Of a stretch of 64,000 nucleotides of DNA, positions 33,711 through 43,800 are shown piece by piece (the stretch's first letter is position 1; each line of letters starts with the position of its first letter). The stretch spans positions 1-64,000 of the forward strand of contig NZ_PPHG01000003.1 of the NCBI RefSeq assembly GCF_002904295.1. The letters run 5' to 3'. The notes under the pieces are model-generated. The model ran no database searches and was not told the origin of the DNA. It saw nothing but the letters and a program-made list of their open reading frames with translations. The position numbers were made by a program, and so were the translations under genes. The stretch is from Amycolatopsis sp. CA-128772. GTDB lineage: Bacteria > Actinomycetota > Actinomycetes > Mycobacteriales > Pseudonocardiaceae.

Positions 33711-35062
33711 TCACCAACCCGGCAACGGGGGAGCTGCTGAACGAGATCCCCAACGCGGCCGACGAGGAGGTCCGCGCCGCGATCGACCGGGTGCACCGCG
33801 GGTACCGGGCGTGGCGCGCCCGCCCGGTCGCCGAGCGCGCCGCGGTCGTCCTGCGCGCGGCGGAGCTGTTCGCCGAGCGAGCGGACGAGCTGGCCGGGAC
33901 CATGACCCTGGAGATGGGCAAGCGCATCAACGAAGGCCGCGGCGAAGTCGGCGTGGTCGTGGACATCTTCCGCTACTACGGCGAGCGCGGCCCGGACCTG
34001 CTGGCGGACGAGCCCCTCCCGATCCGCGGCGGCGAAGCGGTGCTGACGAAGGAGCCGATCGGCGCGCTGCTGGGCGTGATGCCGTGGAACTTCCCGTGCT
34101 ACCAGGTGGCCCGTTTCGTGGCACCGAACCTGGTGCTGGGCAACACGATCCTGCTCAAGCACGCCTCGATCTGCCCCCGCTCGGCGTCGGCGATCGAGGC
34201 GGTGTTGCGGGACGCCGGCGTCCCGGAGGACGCGTACGTGAACGTGTGGGCGTCGAGCCGGCAGGTCCCGTGGATGCTGGCGGACCCGCGCTTGGCGGGG
34301 GTGTCGCTGACGGGCAGCGAGCAGGCGGGCATCGCGGTGGCGGCGGAGGCGGGCCGCAACCTCAAGAGGTGCGTCCTGGAACTGGGCGGATCGGACCCGC
34401 TGATCGTGCTGGACACGGACGACCTGGACGAAACGGTCCGAACAACGGCCACGGCCCGCATGCGCAACTGCGGCCAGTCGTGCAACGCCCCGAAGCGCAT
34501 CATCGTGCTGGACGAGTTGTACGAGGAGTTCACCGACCGCTTCGCCAAGCGCGTGACGGAGTACTACGTCCCAGGGGACCCGGCAAACCCGTCGACGACA
34601 TTGCCCCCATTGGCTTCAGTGGCGGCGGCGGAGGAGGTGGCGGCCCAGATCGAGACGGCAATCGCCTCGGGCGCAACGTTACGCGCGGGCGGCCATCGTG
34701 TCCCGGGGCCGGGAGCGTATGTGGAGGCGACGGTGCTGACGGACGTGACGCGTGAGATGGCGGCGTACCACGAGGAGATCTTCGGGCCGGTGGCGTTGCT
34801 GTTCCGGGCCTCGAGCGAATCGGAGGCGGTGGCGTTGGCGAACGACACGCCATTCGGGCTGGGGGCGAGTGTGTTCAGCGCGGACCGTGCGCGCGCGGCC
34901 AGGGTGGCGCGAGGGATCGAGGCGGGGATGGTTTACGTGAACAAGTCGGGTGGGTCGGAGGCGGATCTGCCGTTCGGCGGGATCAAGCGGTCGGGGATGG
35001 GGCGGGAGCTGGGGGCGCTGGGGATTGAGGAGTTCATGAACAAGAAGCCGATCCGCCTCTGA
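33701..35062 (+). CDS. NAD(P)-dependent aldehyde dehydrogenase, succinate-semialdehyde type
   Basis: A 453-residue enzyme oxidising an aldehyde, probably succinate semialdehyde, to the acid. It shows MPWNFPCYQ, cofactor segment LKHASICP, GVSLTGSEQAG, the catalytic Glu in LELGGSDPLIVL, the catalytic Cys in NCGQSCNAPKRIIV, and EEIFGPVALLF. The length and short N-terminus match YneI/GabD2-like forms. TTG 33701 is chosen for its strong Shine-Dalgarno. Expression is likely repressed through the TGTATACA site. Confidence 0.88.
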   Translation: MYTVTNPATGELLNEIPNAADEEVRAAIDRVHRGYRAWRARPVAERAAVVLRAAELFAERADELAGTMTLEMGKRINEGRGEVGVVVDIFRYYGERGPDLLADEPLPIRGGEAVLTKEPIGALLGVMPWNFPCYQVARFVAPNLVLGNTILLKHASICPRSASAIEAVLRDAGVPEDAYVNVWASSRQVPWMLADPRLAGVSLTGSEQAGIAVAAEAGRNLKRCVLELGGSDPLIVLDTDDLDETVRTTATARMRNCGQSCNAPKRIIVLDELYEEFTDRFAKRVTEYYVPGDPANPSTTLPPLASVAAAEEVAAQIETAIASGATLRAGGHRVPGPGAYVEATVLTDVTREMAAYHEEIFGPVALLFRASSESEAVALANDTPFGLGASVFSADRARAARVARGIEAGMVYVNKSGGSEADLPFGGIKRSGMGRELGALGIEEFMNKKPIRL

Positions 35063-35085
35063 CCTGCTGCCCCGTCAAGTCCCTG

Positions 35086-37848
35086 TCACGACGAACCTTC
35101 ACCAAGCAACTCCCGTATCGCCGCAGCCTCCGGCGCCCCCAACTCGGCATACGCGGCCAACGCCTCCTCCAGATGAGAATTCGCCGACACCCGGTCGCCG
35201 GCTGCCAAAAATGCCATCCCCAGACCATGATGCGCAGCGGCGCGCTCGCGCAGGTGACCCGTCCGGCGAGCCAAACTCAACGCCTTCTCGTACAACGCAA
35301 TCGCTTGCCTCCCGCTCTGGGTAGCCGCGAAGTCGTTGAGTGCCGTTACTTCCAGATTCGTATTACCGCCCGATCGGGCGAACTCCAACGCCCGGCGGAA
35401 ATGGTCGTTCGCTTCCTCCAGTCGACCCAGTCCCGCATACGCGCTGCCCAGGGCCGCCAGTACCGGGCCGCCGAGGCCCGCAGATCCCAGGTTCTGGGCT
35501 ATCCGGCCGCTTTGGTGGAGGTACTCCACCGCCTTCTCGTGGTCTCCGCACCAGCGGTGGTGCTCTCCTATGTTGCACAGCGCTATTCCCTCCAGCAGCG
35601 GGTAGCGCGTCCGGCGGGCCGCATCGAGGGCCGAATGCAGCTGGGTGCGGGCCGCCTGGCGGTGGCCGCGGATGTCTTCGATCGTGGCGATGCTGTTGCG
35701 GGTCATGCTCTCCAGGAGGTCGTTTCCCTGCGCGAGCGCAAGGGAGAGTGCCTCTTCGAGATGTTCGGCTGCCGCGTCGAAGCGGCCTAGGAACGTCGAT
35801 GACATGCCGACGGCGTGGCGGGCGAATCCCTGCTCTTGCGTGCCCGGGCGGGTCAAGGTCAACGCCGTTGTGTGGAGCGCCAGGGCCTCGTGGTGGTGGG
35901 CCGCCACGTATAGGTAGCGCCAGAGCGTTGCCGACAGGCGTATCACGTGGTCCGCCAAGGGGGCGCTCGTGGCCAACGCCAGCATCGAGGCTCGCTCGGC
36001 GTCCAGCCACGCCCGCGCCTCCGCCGCCGAGGCGAAAGCCGGACGTGGGCCCGGTGCCGGTGGCCGCAGGTAGGGCTCGTGGGGTGAGAACAGGTCCATG
36101 GCCGCCGCCGCCCAGGACAGGTAGTGGTCGAACAGGCGGGTCGACGCCGGGAGGCGGGTGGCGGGATCCAGGAGCTCGGCGGCGTACAGCTTGACCAGGT
36201 CGTGCATCCGGAACCGGCCCGGCTGGTGCTCCTCCAGGAGGCTCGCCGCGCACAGCACGCGCACGGCTCGCGCGTCGCCGAGCAGCGCGGTCGCCGCCGT
36301 GCGGCTGATGTCGGCGGCCGGCATGAGGCTCAGCAGGGGGAACGCCGAGGCGGTCTCGGGCGGGAGGGAACGGCAGGACGCGTCGAACACCGCGCGCAGG
36401 CTCGCCGTCAGCTCGCCGGTGTCCAGGGCGTCCAAGCGGCTCTCGCGCAGTTCGGCGGCGAGTGCGGCCAGCCGCCCGCCCGGCTGAACCGCGACGCGGG
36501 CGGCGGCGATCGCCAGCGCCAGCGCCATCCCGCCGCAGCGGTCCAGGATTTCCTGCGCCGCCTCGGGTTCTTCGGCCAGCCGGGCCGCGCCCAGCTTGTC
36601 CGCCAGCAGCTCCCGCGCCTGCGGTTCGTCCAAGGTGCGCAGCGGCAACGCGCTCGCGCCGTGTGTGGTGAGCAGCCCGCCCAGCTCGTGGCGGCTGGTG
36701 ATCAGGACCGAACACGACGACCCGCCGGGCAGCAGCGGCGTCACGTGCCGGGTGTCGCGCGCGTTGTCGAGCACCACGAGCAGGCGGCGGCGGGCCGTGA
36801 GGCTGCGGTACAGCGCCACCTGCCCGTCCGGTTCCGGCGGGATCGACGCCGCGGCGACGCCCAGCGCGCCGAGGAACCCGCGCACGGCCCGCTCGGCGGG
36901 CACCGGCTCGTGGGCCGGGTCGAAGCCGCGGAGGTCGACGTAGAGCTGGCCGTCGGGGAAGCGGCTCGCGTGGTCGGTCGCCCAGCGCACGGCCAGCCAC
37001 GTCTTCCCGAGCCCGCCCGCGCCGGAGATCACCGCGACCGCGCCTTCGGCGGCCAGCATCCGGTCGAGCGCCGCCCGCTCGCCGGTGCGTCCGGAGAACG
37101 ACGGCGCCGCGGCCGGGAGCTGCCGCGGTTCCGGGCCGGCGCCGGTCAGGATCCGGGCGTGGAGGCCGCGCAGCCGCGGGCCCGGGTCGGCGCCGAGCTC
37201 GTCGGCCAGGCGTGCGCGGACCGCCTCGTACTCCCGCAGCGCGTCGGCCGGACGTCCGTCGAGGAACAGCGCCTCGATCCGCTGCGCCGCCGCCCGTTCG
37301 CCGGCGTCCGGCTGCGGCTGGGCGAGCACGGCCGCGTGGGCGCCGGTGCGCAGCCGGAGGTCGTCGCGGTCCAGCAGAGCCGTCTCGTGCTTGCGCTCCA
37401 GCTCGCTGCGGACCCCGGCCACCCACGGCGAATCGAGCTCGCTCAGCGGAGTCCCGCGCCAGAGCGCCAGTGCTTCGTCGTACAGCGCGAGCGCCGCGTG
37501 GTCGTCCGCCGTCGTCTTCGCCTGCTGGACGAGCCGGTCGAACCGGTGGACGTCGACCGCCAGCGGATCGGCGACCAGGACGTAGCCGTCACGCTCGCGC
37601 TCGATCGTCACGCCGTCGAGCGCACCCAGCAGCGCCCGCAGCCGCGAGACGTAGGCGTAAAGCGAGTTCCGCGGCTGCCGGGGCGGCCGTTCGCCCCACA
37701 CGCGGTCGATGAGCCGGTCGGCCGGGACCGCCCGCCCGACGTCCAGGAGCAGCACCGCCAGCACGTCACGCTGGCGCGCGTGCCCGACGTCCAGCCGGGT
37801 GCCGCCGGCCACGACCTCGACGGCGCCCAGCACCCGCAGCTCCACCAC
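35086..37848 (-). CDS. AfsR/SARP-family transcriptional regulator with NB-ARC and TPR domains
   Basis: A 920-residue activator. The OmpR-type winged helix is at about residues 1-95 (LRVLGAVEVVAGG ... SLYAYVSRLRALLG), the BTAD domain at 100-240, the NB-ARC ATPase from ~275 (P-loop ISGAGGLGKTWLA; Walker B RRLLVVLDNARD), and TPR repeats from ~640 to the end. Such proteins switch on secondary-metabolite or developmental genes. GTG 37848 has GGGAGGG upstream. No biosynthetic cluster adjoins it; the divergent partner is a 47-residue peptide gene. Confidence 0.92.
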   Translation of the reverse strand: MVELRVLGAVEVVAGGTRLDVGHARQRDVLAVLLLDVGRAVPADRLIDRVWGERPPRQPRNSLYAYVSRLRALLGALDGVTIERERDGYVLVADPLAVDVHRFDRLVQQAKTTADDHAALALYDEALALWRGTPLSELDSPWVAGVRSELERKHETALLDRDDLRLRTGAHAAVLAQPQPDAGERAAAQRIEALFLDGRPADALREYEAVRARLADELGADPGPRLRGLHARILTGAGPEPRQLPAAAPSFSGRTGERAALDRMLAAEGAVAVISGAGGLGKTWLAVRWATDHASRFPDGQLYVDLRGFDPAHEPVPAERAVRGFLGALGVAAASIPPEPDGQVALYRSLTARRRLLVVLDNARDTRHVTPLLPGGSSCSVLITSRHELGGLLTTHGASALPLRTLDEPQARELLADKLGAARLAEEPEAAQEILDRCGGMALALAIAAARVAVQPGGRLAALAAELRESRLDALDTGELTASLRAVFDASCRSLPPETASAFPLLSLMPAADISRTAATALLGDARAVRVLCAASLLEEHQPGRFRMHDLVKLYAAELLDPATRLPASTRLFDHYLSWAAAAMDLFSPHEPYLRPPAPGPRPAFASAAEARAWLDAERASMLALATSAPLADHVIRLSATLWRYLYVAAHHHEALALHTTALTLTRPGTQEQGFARHAVGMSSTFLGRFDAAAEHLEEALSLALAQGNDLLESMTRNSIATIEDIRGHRQAARTQLHSALDAARRTRYPLLEGIALCNIGEHHRWCGDHEKAVEYLHQSGRIAQNLGSAGLGGPVLAALGSAYAGLGRLEEANDHFRRALEFARSGGNTNLEVTALNDFAATQSGRQAIALYEKALSLARRTGHLRERAAAHHGLGMAFLAAGDRVSANSHLEEALAAYAELGAPEAAAIRELLGEGSS

Positions 37849-37967
37849 GGCAACCCTCCCTGCCCTCAGGCGTAGCGGATCGGCGCCGCCCGGACAAGGT
37901 CTGGCCAAGGTTTTCCCAACGGGCCCTGGCGCACCGTGACGGCACCGACGAGCAGGGGGAGCCGAAA

Positions 37968-38111
37968 ATGATCCACGAAAGCTACGTCCGCGCCCGCATG
38001 GCCGAGGTCCGGCACGAGTTCGCCGCGGTCAGGCGGTGGCGGCGGCGGGTGACGCGCCTGCTGGGCCGCGCCCGGGCGGCTCGGGAGCCGGCTGAGTTGT
38101 CAGAACGCTGA
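37968..38111 (+). CDS. Small basic peptide (47 residues), divergent from the SARP regulator
   Basis: MIHESYVRARMAEVRHEFAA followed by an Arg-rich helix (RRWRRRVTRLLGRARAAREP). AGGGGGA lies 8 nt before the ATG. Soluble, strongly basic, family not recognised. It could be a small regulator; coding status is inferred from the ribosome site and codon pattern. Confidence 0.5.
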   Translation: MIHESYVRARMAEVRHEFAAVRRWRRRVTRLLGRARAAREPAELSER

Positions 38112-38272
38112 TAATCCCGCCGGATGACCTTCCTACCCCTGAGTGGTGTCGTTGAACGGCGTTTCCCTGACCTGCAGTTAACCGTCCGTTAGCCTGTTCG
38201 GTCGATTGCGGTGGAGTCGATCACGGTGTCGAATAATCGCCGACAAGGATTAATCGCCGTGAGGAGCTGGCT

Positions 38273-38644
38273 GTGCACTGGGGGACCGCGCTCGAAGACG
38301 GAGGGGCGGCGGGACTCGTCCGTCCGTACTTCCGCACCCACGGCCGGACCCGGCCGACGCGTGACCTTCCCGTCGAGACGCTCGTCTCGACCACCGCGCG
38401 CGGCCGCGCCATGACGCGGGGAAGCAGCCCGGAAGAGTCGGAGATCTGCGTGCTGTGCCGCACCTCGCAGTCGGTTGCCGAGGTGGCCGCGCGGCGGCGG
38501 CTGCCGCTCGGCGTGGCGCGGGTCCTGCTCTCCGACCTCGCCGATCGCGGCCTCGTCGCCGTGCACACCGCCAAGCGCGGCAACGGCAACCGGCCGAACA
38601 TGGACCTGATGAAGCGCATCCTCCACGGCCTCAGCCGGCTGTGA
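38273..38644 (+). CDS. DUF742 protein (CvnC-like), solitary
   Basis: A 123-residue winged-helix-like DUF742 protein. The core is GLVRPYFRTHGRTRPTRDLPVETLVST and SQSVAEVAARRRLPLGVARVLLSDLADRGLVAVH, ending NMDLMKRILHGLSRL. In conservons such proteins act with a membrane histidine-kinase-like protein, a Roadblock protein and a small GTPase; none of these is adjacent, so this is an orphan. GTG 38273 follows GAGGAG. It overlaps the convergent hydrolase gene by 14 bp. Confidence 0.85.
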   Translation: MHWGTALEDGGAAGLVRPYFRTHGRTRPTRDLPVETLVSTTARGRAMTRGSSPEESEICVLCRTSQSVAEVAARRRLPLGVARVLLSDLADRGLVAVHTAKRGNGNRPNMDLMKRILHGLSRL

Positions 38645-39461
38645 ACTCCCGGATCAGCCGGGCGAATTCCGCGGGCTGGTCCAGCGGCAGCAGCGTGTAG
38701 CTGTCGGCCACCTCGGCGAGCTCCCCCTTGGGCAGCAGGGAAACCAGCCGCCGGCCGTGCTCGGGTGGCATCACGCGGTCCTCGGTGGCCCAGACCACGA
38801 GCGCGGGGCGGTCGAAGCCCGGTAGCCGCTCGGCCGCGTCCAGCAGGATGCCCGGTTCGGCGGCGGCCGCCCGGAGCACGCGGACCGTGTCGCGGCGGAC
38901 GCCGGCCTGGGTCAGCAGCGGACGGATCCAGCGGGCCGTGGCCGCGTCCCCGCGCTTGGTCAGCCGGCCGAACGCGATCGGGAGCCGGCGTACCGCGCGC
39001 AGCCGCATCTGCTGCATGAACAGCCCGAACAGGCGCGGCGAAAGCTTCCCGGTCAAGAACAGGGTCTTGCCCGTGAGGCCGGGCGGGAAGTTGTCGAAGG
39101 CGTCGCAAGACGCCAGTACGACGCGGCTGACCCGCGGGGCGCCGCCGACCATGAGCAGCTGGACCAGCGCGCCGCCGGTGTCGACGCCGGCCAGGGTGAC
39201 GTCCCGCAGGTCGAGCCGCTCCAGGAACTCGGCGAGCAGCCGCGCGATGGCGGGCAGGGACAGGTCGGCCCCGGCCCGCATCGGGTGCCGGTGCGCGCCC
39301 AGCGGCAGCGTCGGGGCGAGGCAGCGCAGGCCGGGGAGCTCCGCCACCGGGCCGTCCCACAGGGAGCCGTCCATCAGGAGGCCGTGGACGAAGACGACGA
39401 CCGGGCCGTCCCCGCCCGTGTCGGTGTACTCGACGGTGCCCGCGGACAGCTCGACCTGCAT
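38631..39461 (-). CDS. Alpha/beta-hydrolase with Asp in the nucleophile elbow
   Basis: A 276-residue hydrolase: oxyanion motif VFVHGLLMDGSLW, elbow LAGVDTGGALVQLL with Asp instead of Ser (as in haloalkane dehalogenases and epoxide hydrolases), then an acid in VVWATEDRVMPPEHGRRL. Where the catalytic His should be (DSGH), the sequence reads DSYTLLPLDQP. The reaction is therefore unclear. ATG 39461 follows GGGAGG. The TetR regulator lies just upstream in the same direction, with a palindrome between them. Confidence 0.8.
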   Translation of the reverse strand: MQVELSAGTVEYTDTGGDGPVVVFVHGLLMDGSLWDGPVAELPGLRCLAPTLPLGAHRHPMRAGADLSLPAIARLLAEFLERLDLRDVTLAGVDTGGALVQLLMVGGAPRVSRVVLASCDAFDNFPPGLTGKTLFLTGKLSPRLFGLFMQQMRLRAVRRLPIAFGRLTKRGDAATARWIRPLLTQAGVRRDTVRVLRAAAAEPGILLDAAERLPGFDRPALVVWATEDRVMPPEHGRRLVSLLPKGELAEVADSYTLLPLDQPAEFARLIREFTAG

Positions 39462-39495
39462 CTCAGCCTCCCAGTGACGCCCCCCGGCCTGAAGT

Positions 39496-39509
39496 GAACC
39501 ACGTGGTTC
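39496..39509. promoter_or_regulatory. 14-bp palindrome, candidate TetR operator
   Basis: GAACCACGTGGTTC is a perfect palindrome, 34 bp before the hydrolase start and 15 bp beyond the TetR stop. The adjacent TetR protein is the likely ligand-controlled binder. Confidence 0.55.
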
Positions 39510-39524
39510 GCAAACTGTCGAGGA

Positions 39525-40148
39525 TCAGGGAGCCGCTTCCTCCCGTTCGACCGCCCGCAGCAGGGCCGCGAACCCGGCCGCCGCGCCGTCGCCGTCCGGG
39601 CTGGTCAGCAGGTCCACGAGGAACCCGCGCAGCGCCGCGAGGATCAGTTCGGCGACCTCGAGCTTGCGCCGCTCCGGCCAGTGCGGCGGGCAGAACGACA
39701 CCAGGGTCGGCAGGTACTGCTGCGACGCACCCCGGCCGAGCGCGGCGTACCGGCCCGGGTCGTACATCGCCAGGCCCATCGCCTGGTCGAGGACGCGCCG
39801 CAGCTGCGTCTCCTCGTCGCGGACGCCGGCCCAGGCGGCCCGCACGCGGCCGGCGAGCGTCGGCGACTCCGCGGCGACGGCCGCCAGCGCGTTGCCGATC
39901 CGCCGTTCACGCAGCGCGAAGACCGCCTGCCGCAGCAGGTCCTCGGTGCTTTCGAAGTGGTAGAGCAGCACCTTGTGCGTCGTCCCGGCCGCGCGGGCGG
40001 CACGGCGCAGCGAGAAGTCGACGAGGCCGTTCTCGGCGACGTCGTCGGTGATCCGCGCGAGCAGTTGCCGGCGCCGGGCCTCGCCGCGGGGCGACCCGGC
40101 CGACCGCCGGTAACCCGCCCGGGCCGGTTCGTCGGTTGCGTTGTCCAC
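39525..40148 (-). CDS. TetR-family transcriptional regulator
   Basis: A 207-residue repressor. The helix-turn-helix lies at about residues 24-70 (ARITDDVAENGLVDFSLRRAARAAGTTHKVLLYHFES), followed by a helical ligand domain. It sits upstream of the alpha/beta-hydrolase in the same direction and probably controls it through the GAACCACGTGGTTC site. GTG 40148 is the first start before the DNA-binding domain. Confidence 0.88.
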   Translation of the reverse strand: MDNATDEPARAGYRRSAGSPRGEARRRQLLARITDDVAENGLVDFSLRRAARAAGTTHKVLLYHFESTEDLLRQAVFALRERRIGNALAAVAAESPTLAGRVRAAWAGVRDEETQLRRVLDQAMGLAMYDPGRYAALGRGASQQYLPTLVSFCPPHWPERRKLEVAELILAALRGFLVDLLTSPDGDGAAAGFAALLRAVEREEAAP

Positions 40149-40232
40149 GGGGGACAGCTTGGCACGGGGGCCGGACCCGCCCGGCTGAGCCGGCTTCGCG
40201 CCGATCTTGCCCGATGCCCGTCGCCACCGTGC

Positions 40233-40802
40233 CTACTGTGGCGGTTTCGCTGCCTTGGCTGCGCGCTCGATCTCCGCGTGGCGGTCCACCCAGAACTCTG
40301 CGTCGTGGTGGCCCGCCGTGGCCGTGGCGCCGTCCAGGTGCTCTCGGAGGATGTCCGCGTGGCCCGCGTGGCGGCTCGTCTCCGTCAGTACGTGGACCAG
40401 GATGGTGAACAGCTTCACGTCCGGGCGGGGCCACCACGGGACGTGACCCGGTGCGTCGATCGTGAGCTCGGTGATCGTCGCGTCGGAGTGGGCCCATGCT
40501 CGTCGGTAGCGGTCGGTGATCTGCGTGCGGTGCTCGTGCTCCGTGGCCCACATGTCCGTTCCGCGGGCTTCGAGGTCGTCCCAGCGGGGCAGGGGCTCGG
40601 GGAACGGGCGGGCGAAGACCTCTCCGAAGTACCGGGCTTCGGTCAGGGTCAGGTGCTTGACCAGGCCCAGGAGGTTGGTCCCGGTCCGGGTCAGGGGGCG
40701 TCGGATGTCGTACTCGCCGAGGCCGTCCAGTTTGCCCAGGAGGTCTTCGCGGACCTCGCGCAGGTCGCCGTGGAGGTACTCCTTCGCGAATTCGTCGATC
40801 AT
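40233..40802 (-). CDS. DinB/DUF664-like protein
   Basis: A 189-residue four-helix-bundle protein of the DinB superfamily. Metal-binding candidates are His in LLGLVKHLTLTEARYF and His residues in ETSRHAGHADILRE, the usual three-His pattern. Members include mycothiol- or bacillithiol-dependent transferases. It begins 12 nt after the glucodextranase stop, so they may share a transcript, though the functions are unrelated. Confidence 0.8.
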   Translation of the reverse strand: MIDEFAKEYLHGDLREVREDLLGKLDGLGEYDIRRPLTRTGTNLLGLVKHLTLTEARYFGEVFARPFPEPLPRWDDLEARGTDMWATEHEHRTQITDRYRRAWAHSDATITELTIDAPGHVPWWPRPDVKLFTILVHVLTETSRHAGHADILREHLDGATATAGHHDAEFWVDRHAEIERAAKAAKPPQ

Positions 40803-40814
40803 CCGTCCAGCCTG

Positions 40815-43800
40815 TCAGGCCACCGGTACCCCGCGCACCGTCACCGGGCCGCGGGCCGGGTCCAGTTCCCGCTTCTGATCCACCCCCTGCGGGGTCAGCA
40901 CGTCCAACGCCTTGGGGGCCATGGCCGGATCCGCCGCGCAGATCGGGGCCGTGGTGGCCGGGGCGCACAGGCCGAACGTGTACTGGCCCGCCGTGGGCGT
41001 GAACGGGCGGGCCTGGTCCGGGGCGTTGCCGTCCTGGCCGGTCAGGACCACCGCGAACGTCCAGCCCGGGCCCGGTGTCCCGAAGGCCGCCTTCGGTGCG
41101 CTGATCGTGATGTACCTCGTGGCCTGCGAAGCCTGCACCGATGGCGTCGCCAGCGGCGTGCCCGATGCGTCCACCAGCGCCGGGTCCGCGAAGCCCTGGA
41201 CCTCGATGCGGCGGCTCCACGCGTCCTGCGGGGCGATCGTGTACGCCCTCGTCGGGAACGGCGGTGCCGTCGACGTCGCCGTGGCCGCCGGGTCGTGGGC
41301 GTAGATCGTCAGGAGCTGGGCGCCCAGGGGTGAGCCGAACGTCGGCGACAGATCACGGATCTGGGTCCGGAAGACCAGGGTGGTGCCCGAATCGATGACC
41401 TGGAAGCGTTGCAGGTCGAACGCGCCCGCGTGGAAGTCGCCCGCCGTCGGGTACGTGTACGTGCCCGGGCCGTTGTCGTCGGCGTCCGGGTCCGTGGTGT
41501 CCAGGAGGACCGTTCCCGTGACGAAGTCCGAGCTGATCGTCTTCTGCGCGTACCCGGTTCCGGCGCCCGTTGCGGTTGCGGTGACGACGTTCGCGCCCAG
41601 CGGGGTCGGCACCGTTGCGGTGAAGGTGCCCGCCGCCGAAGCGCGGGTCGACAGCACCGTGGTCGTGCCGGCGTCGGTGGCGGAAACCGCGATGTCGACC
41701 CGGCTGCCCGCGGGGGCGGTGCCGGTGATCCCGGCGGTTGCGGTGGACACCGAGGCCGGCGCGTCGAGCGTCACCGCCAGGGCCGCCGGCGGTGCGTGGG
41801 AGACGTACCGGGCTCGGACGTCGGCGGGCTGCTCGGGGAGCCGGCCGTCGGCCAGGGCCCTGGCCAAGCGGACGGACTGGGACTGCGCCCAGCTCAGGGG
41901 GGCCACCGAGCCGGCCGGCTGGCCGGGGGTGAAGCCGATCGAGGCCGTCCGGGGGTCTGCTCCGTACGGTGCCGCGGGCAGCGGCGGGTTTTCCCAGATC
42001 TGCTCGGGGATCAGGCCCGTGCCGTTCGTCTGCGCGCGCATCGCGCGCAGCAACGCCGCCGCGCCGGGGCGGTCGCCCGTCTGGACGGCCTGCTCGCCTC
42101 GTTCACCGGCCAGAACCGGCCACAGGTGCCCGGAGCCGGTGTTCGTCGAGGGCCAGGGGGCGCCTGTCGGGGCGCAGGTCGTCGGGTCCGGCTCGTAGCA
42201 GTCGCCGTAGCCGTCTTCGCTGCCCGGCGCCGATGTTCCGTAGCGGTACCAGCCCGGGCCGGCCGGGGTGTCCCGCTTGATCACGCGGTCCACGACGGCG
42301 AGGGAGGCCGCGATGTCCGGGTCGTCCGCGGGGAGCACGCCCAGGCGCGTCAGCTCCAGGAACCCCGCGTCGACGACCGCGCGCTGGTCGGCGTCGACCG
42401 AACCGTTGCCCAGGTTGTAGTTCCACTCCGAGTCCGGGTCGCCGTTCTTGGTCAGGCGCAGGAAGTACCGGCCGCCGTACGGGCCGTTCTGCGTCACCGT
42501 CCAGCCCTTGATGCTGCGCTGGAAGTGGTCGGCCGTGGCGCGGTAGACGTTCGCGCGCGCACTGTCGCCGTTGCGGTCGGCGATCACGCCGGCCGCGACC
42601 AGGCCGGCGATCTCCGCCGCGATCGTCGAGGGGGAGTAGCCGCCCTGTTCCTCCCACCGCTCGGAGCCGAACGACGGCCCGTGCGCGACCACGAAGTCCG
42701 CGGCCGCGCGGATGTGGCCGGTGTAGAGCGTGCGGTCGCGGTCCAGGCCGGCCTGCAGGGCCATCAGGATCGGGTACGCGCTTTCGTCGAGCTGGTCGCC
42801 GCCGGAGTCGGGCGCCTTTCTGCCGTTGAGCATCGAGTTGCGCGGGAAGCGGCCGTCCGGCTGCTGCTGGCGCGCGAACAGCCAGCGGACGCTCGCCCGC
42901 GCGGTCTCGCGGTCGCCGGCCGCCAGCAGGCCGGAGAAGCTTTCGTAGAGGTCGCGGGCGAAGATCTCGCGGTAGGAGCCGAAGTAGACCGGCTTGCCGC
43001 CGGGCGCGTCGCCCGCCGGCACCGCCTGGCCCCACGGGCTGCCCAGGGACGCGACCACCGCGCCCGGGAACGTCTTGTCCTCGCTGGCCTTCAGCACGTT
43101 GACCGACTGGTAGTAGGCGTCGGAGTCCCTGCCGCGCAACGGGATCAGCCCGTTGTCGTAGTCACGCCACTCGCGCGCGTACTGGCGGTAGCTCTGGTCG
43201 AACGGCGTGCGCAGGCTCGCTCCGGCCGTCGCGACGGCGGCCCGGGCGTCCGCGCCGAAGCCGAGCGCCAGCACCGCCGGGCGGCGCGGCCGGAGGTCCA
43301 GCCGCGCGGTCTGGACGACGTTGCCGTTCACCGCCGACGGCGTGGCGTCGGTGAGCCGGTGATCGCGGTCCAGCTGGGCGAGGCCGTCGCCCGCGGTCCC
43401 CGCGAAACCACTGCTGGTGGCCAGGAAGCGGTGGTCGGCGCGCAGCGCCGCGGCCAGGGGGGTGCCGTAGTCGCGGGCCGGCGCGCTGGACACCGTGTTC
43501 GGGTCGGCACTGACCAGCGCGGACGTCGCCGCGTCGACGGTGGCGGTGTCGCCGCCGCCGTTGGCCGGGCCACCGCCGCCGTTGCCGTTGATGCTCGCGT
43601 CGAACCGCACGTAGACCTGCAGGTCGCGGCCGGAGTCCCGCAGCGGCTCCAGCCGGGTGCGGATCAGCACGCCGGTCCGGGCCGGGTCGGCCAGGTATTC
43701 GGTGACCAGCCGGTACCGCCCGCTGCGCGGGGTCGACGTCACCTCGCACGCCATCCCGCCCGCGCTCGTGCGGACCGTGTAGGTCATGTCGCGCGCCTGC

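Noticed and set aside
35086..37848. SARP regulator as a marker of an adjacent biosynthetic cluster
   Set aside because: Neighbours are an aldehyde dehydrogenase, a small peptide and DUF742; no biosynthetic core enzyme lies next to it.
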